Below are positions 7,187 through 7,358 of a stretch of 7,358 nucleotides of DNA, piece by piece. The DNA comes from an uncultured Clostridia bacterium (GTDB lineage Bacteria > Bacillota > Clostridia > HGM11514): NCBI GenBank assembly GCA_902478725.1, contig CABSMD010000129.1:1-7358 (forward strand), written 5' to 3'. The notes beneath the pieces were generated by a model, which was given only the letters and a program-made list of their open reading frames with translations, was not told the origin of the DNA and searched no databases. How positions within the stretch are numbered: position 1 is the stretch's first letter; the number at the start of each line of letters is the position of its first letter. Position numbers and translations under genes: made by a program.

Positions 7187-7202
7187 TTTTTCTTTTGTTT
7201 AT

Positions 7203-7308
7203 AAAACCAGGTGGGGTATATCAGAATGGTTCAACCGGCCCGTTCCCGTTTCACGACAGGTACGGCGGCATATGGGGGACCGTCCTGATATAACGGCCTG
7301 GTTTTTTT
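7203..7308 (+). ncRNA. Large nested hairpin with U7 tract: structured RNA, elaborate terminator or leader attenuator
   Basis: This element fills most of the 172-nt gene-free stretch after hup. The outer stem is AAAACCAGG (7203-7211) with CCTGGTTTT (7297-7305), 9 bp, running into T7 (7302-7308) as in an intrinsic terminator. Inside it, TATATCAG (7217-7224) pairs perfectly with CTGATATA (7285-7292). Inside that, GGTTC (7228-7232) pairs with GGACC (7277-7281) with one G-T wobble, after a 3x3 internal loop. An apical hairpin is formed by CCGT (7240-7243) / ACGG (7262-7265) and CGT (7247-7249) / ACG (7253-7255) around a TTC loop. The nested, collinear pairing of about 100 nt is far more elaborate than a normal terminator. 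It may terminate hup transcription, release a 3'-derived small RNA, or act as a conditional attenuator for the next gene. I do not recognise it as a known riboswitch, T-box or SRP RNA. Confidence 0.6.
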
Positions 7309-7355
7309 CTATTCTAGAAAGCGACTGGAATTTATGCAAAGGTTGGTGTAGCAGT

Positions 7356-7358
7356 ATG
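7356..7358 (+). other. Possible start codon of the next gene, cut by the window edge
   Basis: The window ends in ATG, preceded at a plausible distance by the weak ribosome-binding-like AAAGGTTGGTG (7338-7347). In many Clostridia the gene after hup in this neighbourhood is rqcP (S4 RNA-binding domain), then yabP, yabQ and divIC. No coding sequence is visible, so identity is inference from gene order only. Confidence 0.3.

Noticed and set aside
7213..7260. tRNA-like 5' half (GGTATATCAGAATGGTTCAAC resembles an acceptor/D-arm)
   Set aside because: No matching acceptor 3' strand, anticodon arm or T-arm follows. The bases pair better in the long nested hairpin.

Overview
The window is a compact, mostly co-directional chromosomal segment from a low-copy housekeeping region. 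It most likely comes from an anaerobic Gram-positive of class Clostridia, perhaps an Oscillospirales/Ruminococcaceae-type gut bacterium. The evidence is the gene content and order (murA, ftsQ/divIB, DUF881, sbp, ftsZ, then a SpoVB-like flippase, mazG, hup), AGGAGG-type ribosome binding sites, TTG start use, and coding DNA that looks moderately GC-rich with AT-rich control regions. All genes are on the + strand. There are no insertion sequences, CRISPR arrays, tRNA or rRNA genes.

Layout. Bases 1-4158 form a division and cell-wall (dcw-type) cluster. It holds the 3' part of murA (first cytoplasmic step of peptidoglycan synthesis), ftsQ/divIB (divisome POTRA protein), a DUF881 membrane-anchored coiled-coil protein, sbp (DUF1290) and ftsZ. 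Gaps are short (21, 7 and -1 nt) until a 78-nt leader before ftsZ, and the cluster closes with a clear intrinsic terminator at 4187-4220. No ftsA lies between sbp and ftsZ, unlike Bacillus subtilis. Bases 4325-6796 hold a 14-TM-type SpoVB/MurJ-superfamily flippase and a two-domain MazG nucleotide pyrophosphohydrolase, probably co-transcribed. Bases 6797-7186 hold an AT-rich control region and hup (HU). Bases 7187-7358 hold no complete gene but carry a large nested RNA-like hairpin ending in a U7 tract. A possible start codon of the next gene sits at the very last three bases.

How it works together. The first block links precursor synthesis (MurA) to septum assembly (FtsQ, FtsZ). The flippase may serve envelope-precursor export, MazG nucleotide-pool cleaning, and HU nucleoid structure. 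The second block resembles the spoVB-like/mazG/(hup) neighbourhood that in Clostridia usually runs on to rqcP (S4 domain), yabP, yabQ and divIC, so the missing downstream gene may be rqcP; this is inference.

The genes are ordinary. The parts worth attention are non-coding: (i) the roughly 100-nt nested stem structure after hup (7203-7308), (ii) two concentric inverted repeats sharing one centre in front of the flippase gene (4226-4302), with an alternative pairing, (iii) a strikingly AT-rich stretch inside ftsQ with a promoter-like pair at 17-nt spacing, and (iv) a hairpin at the predicted 5' end of the hup mRNA.
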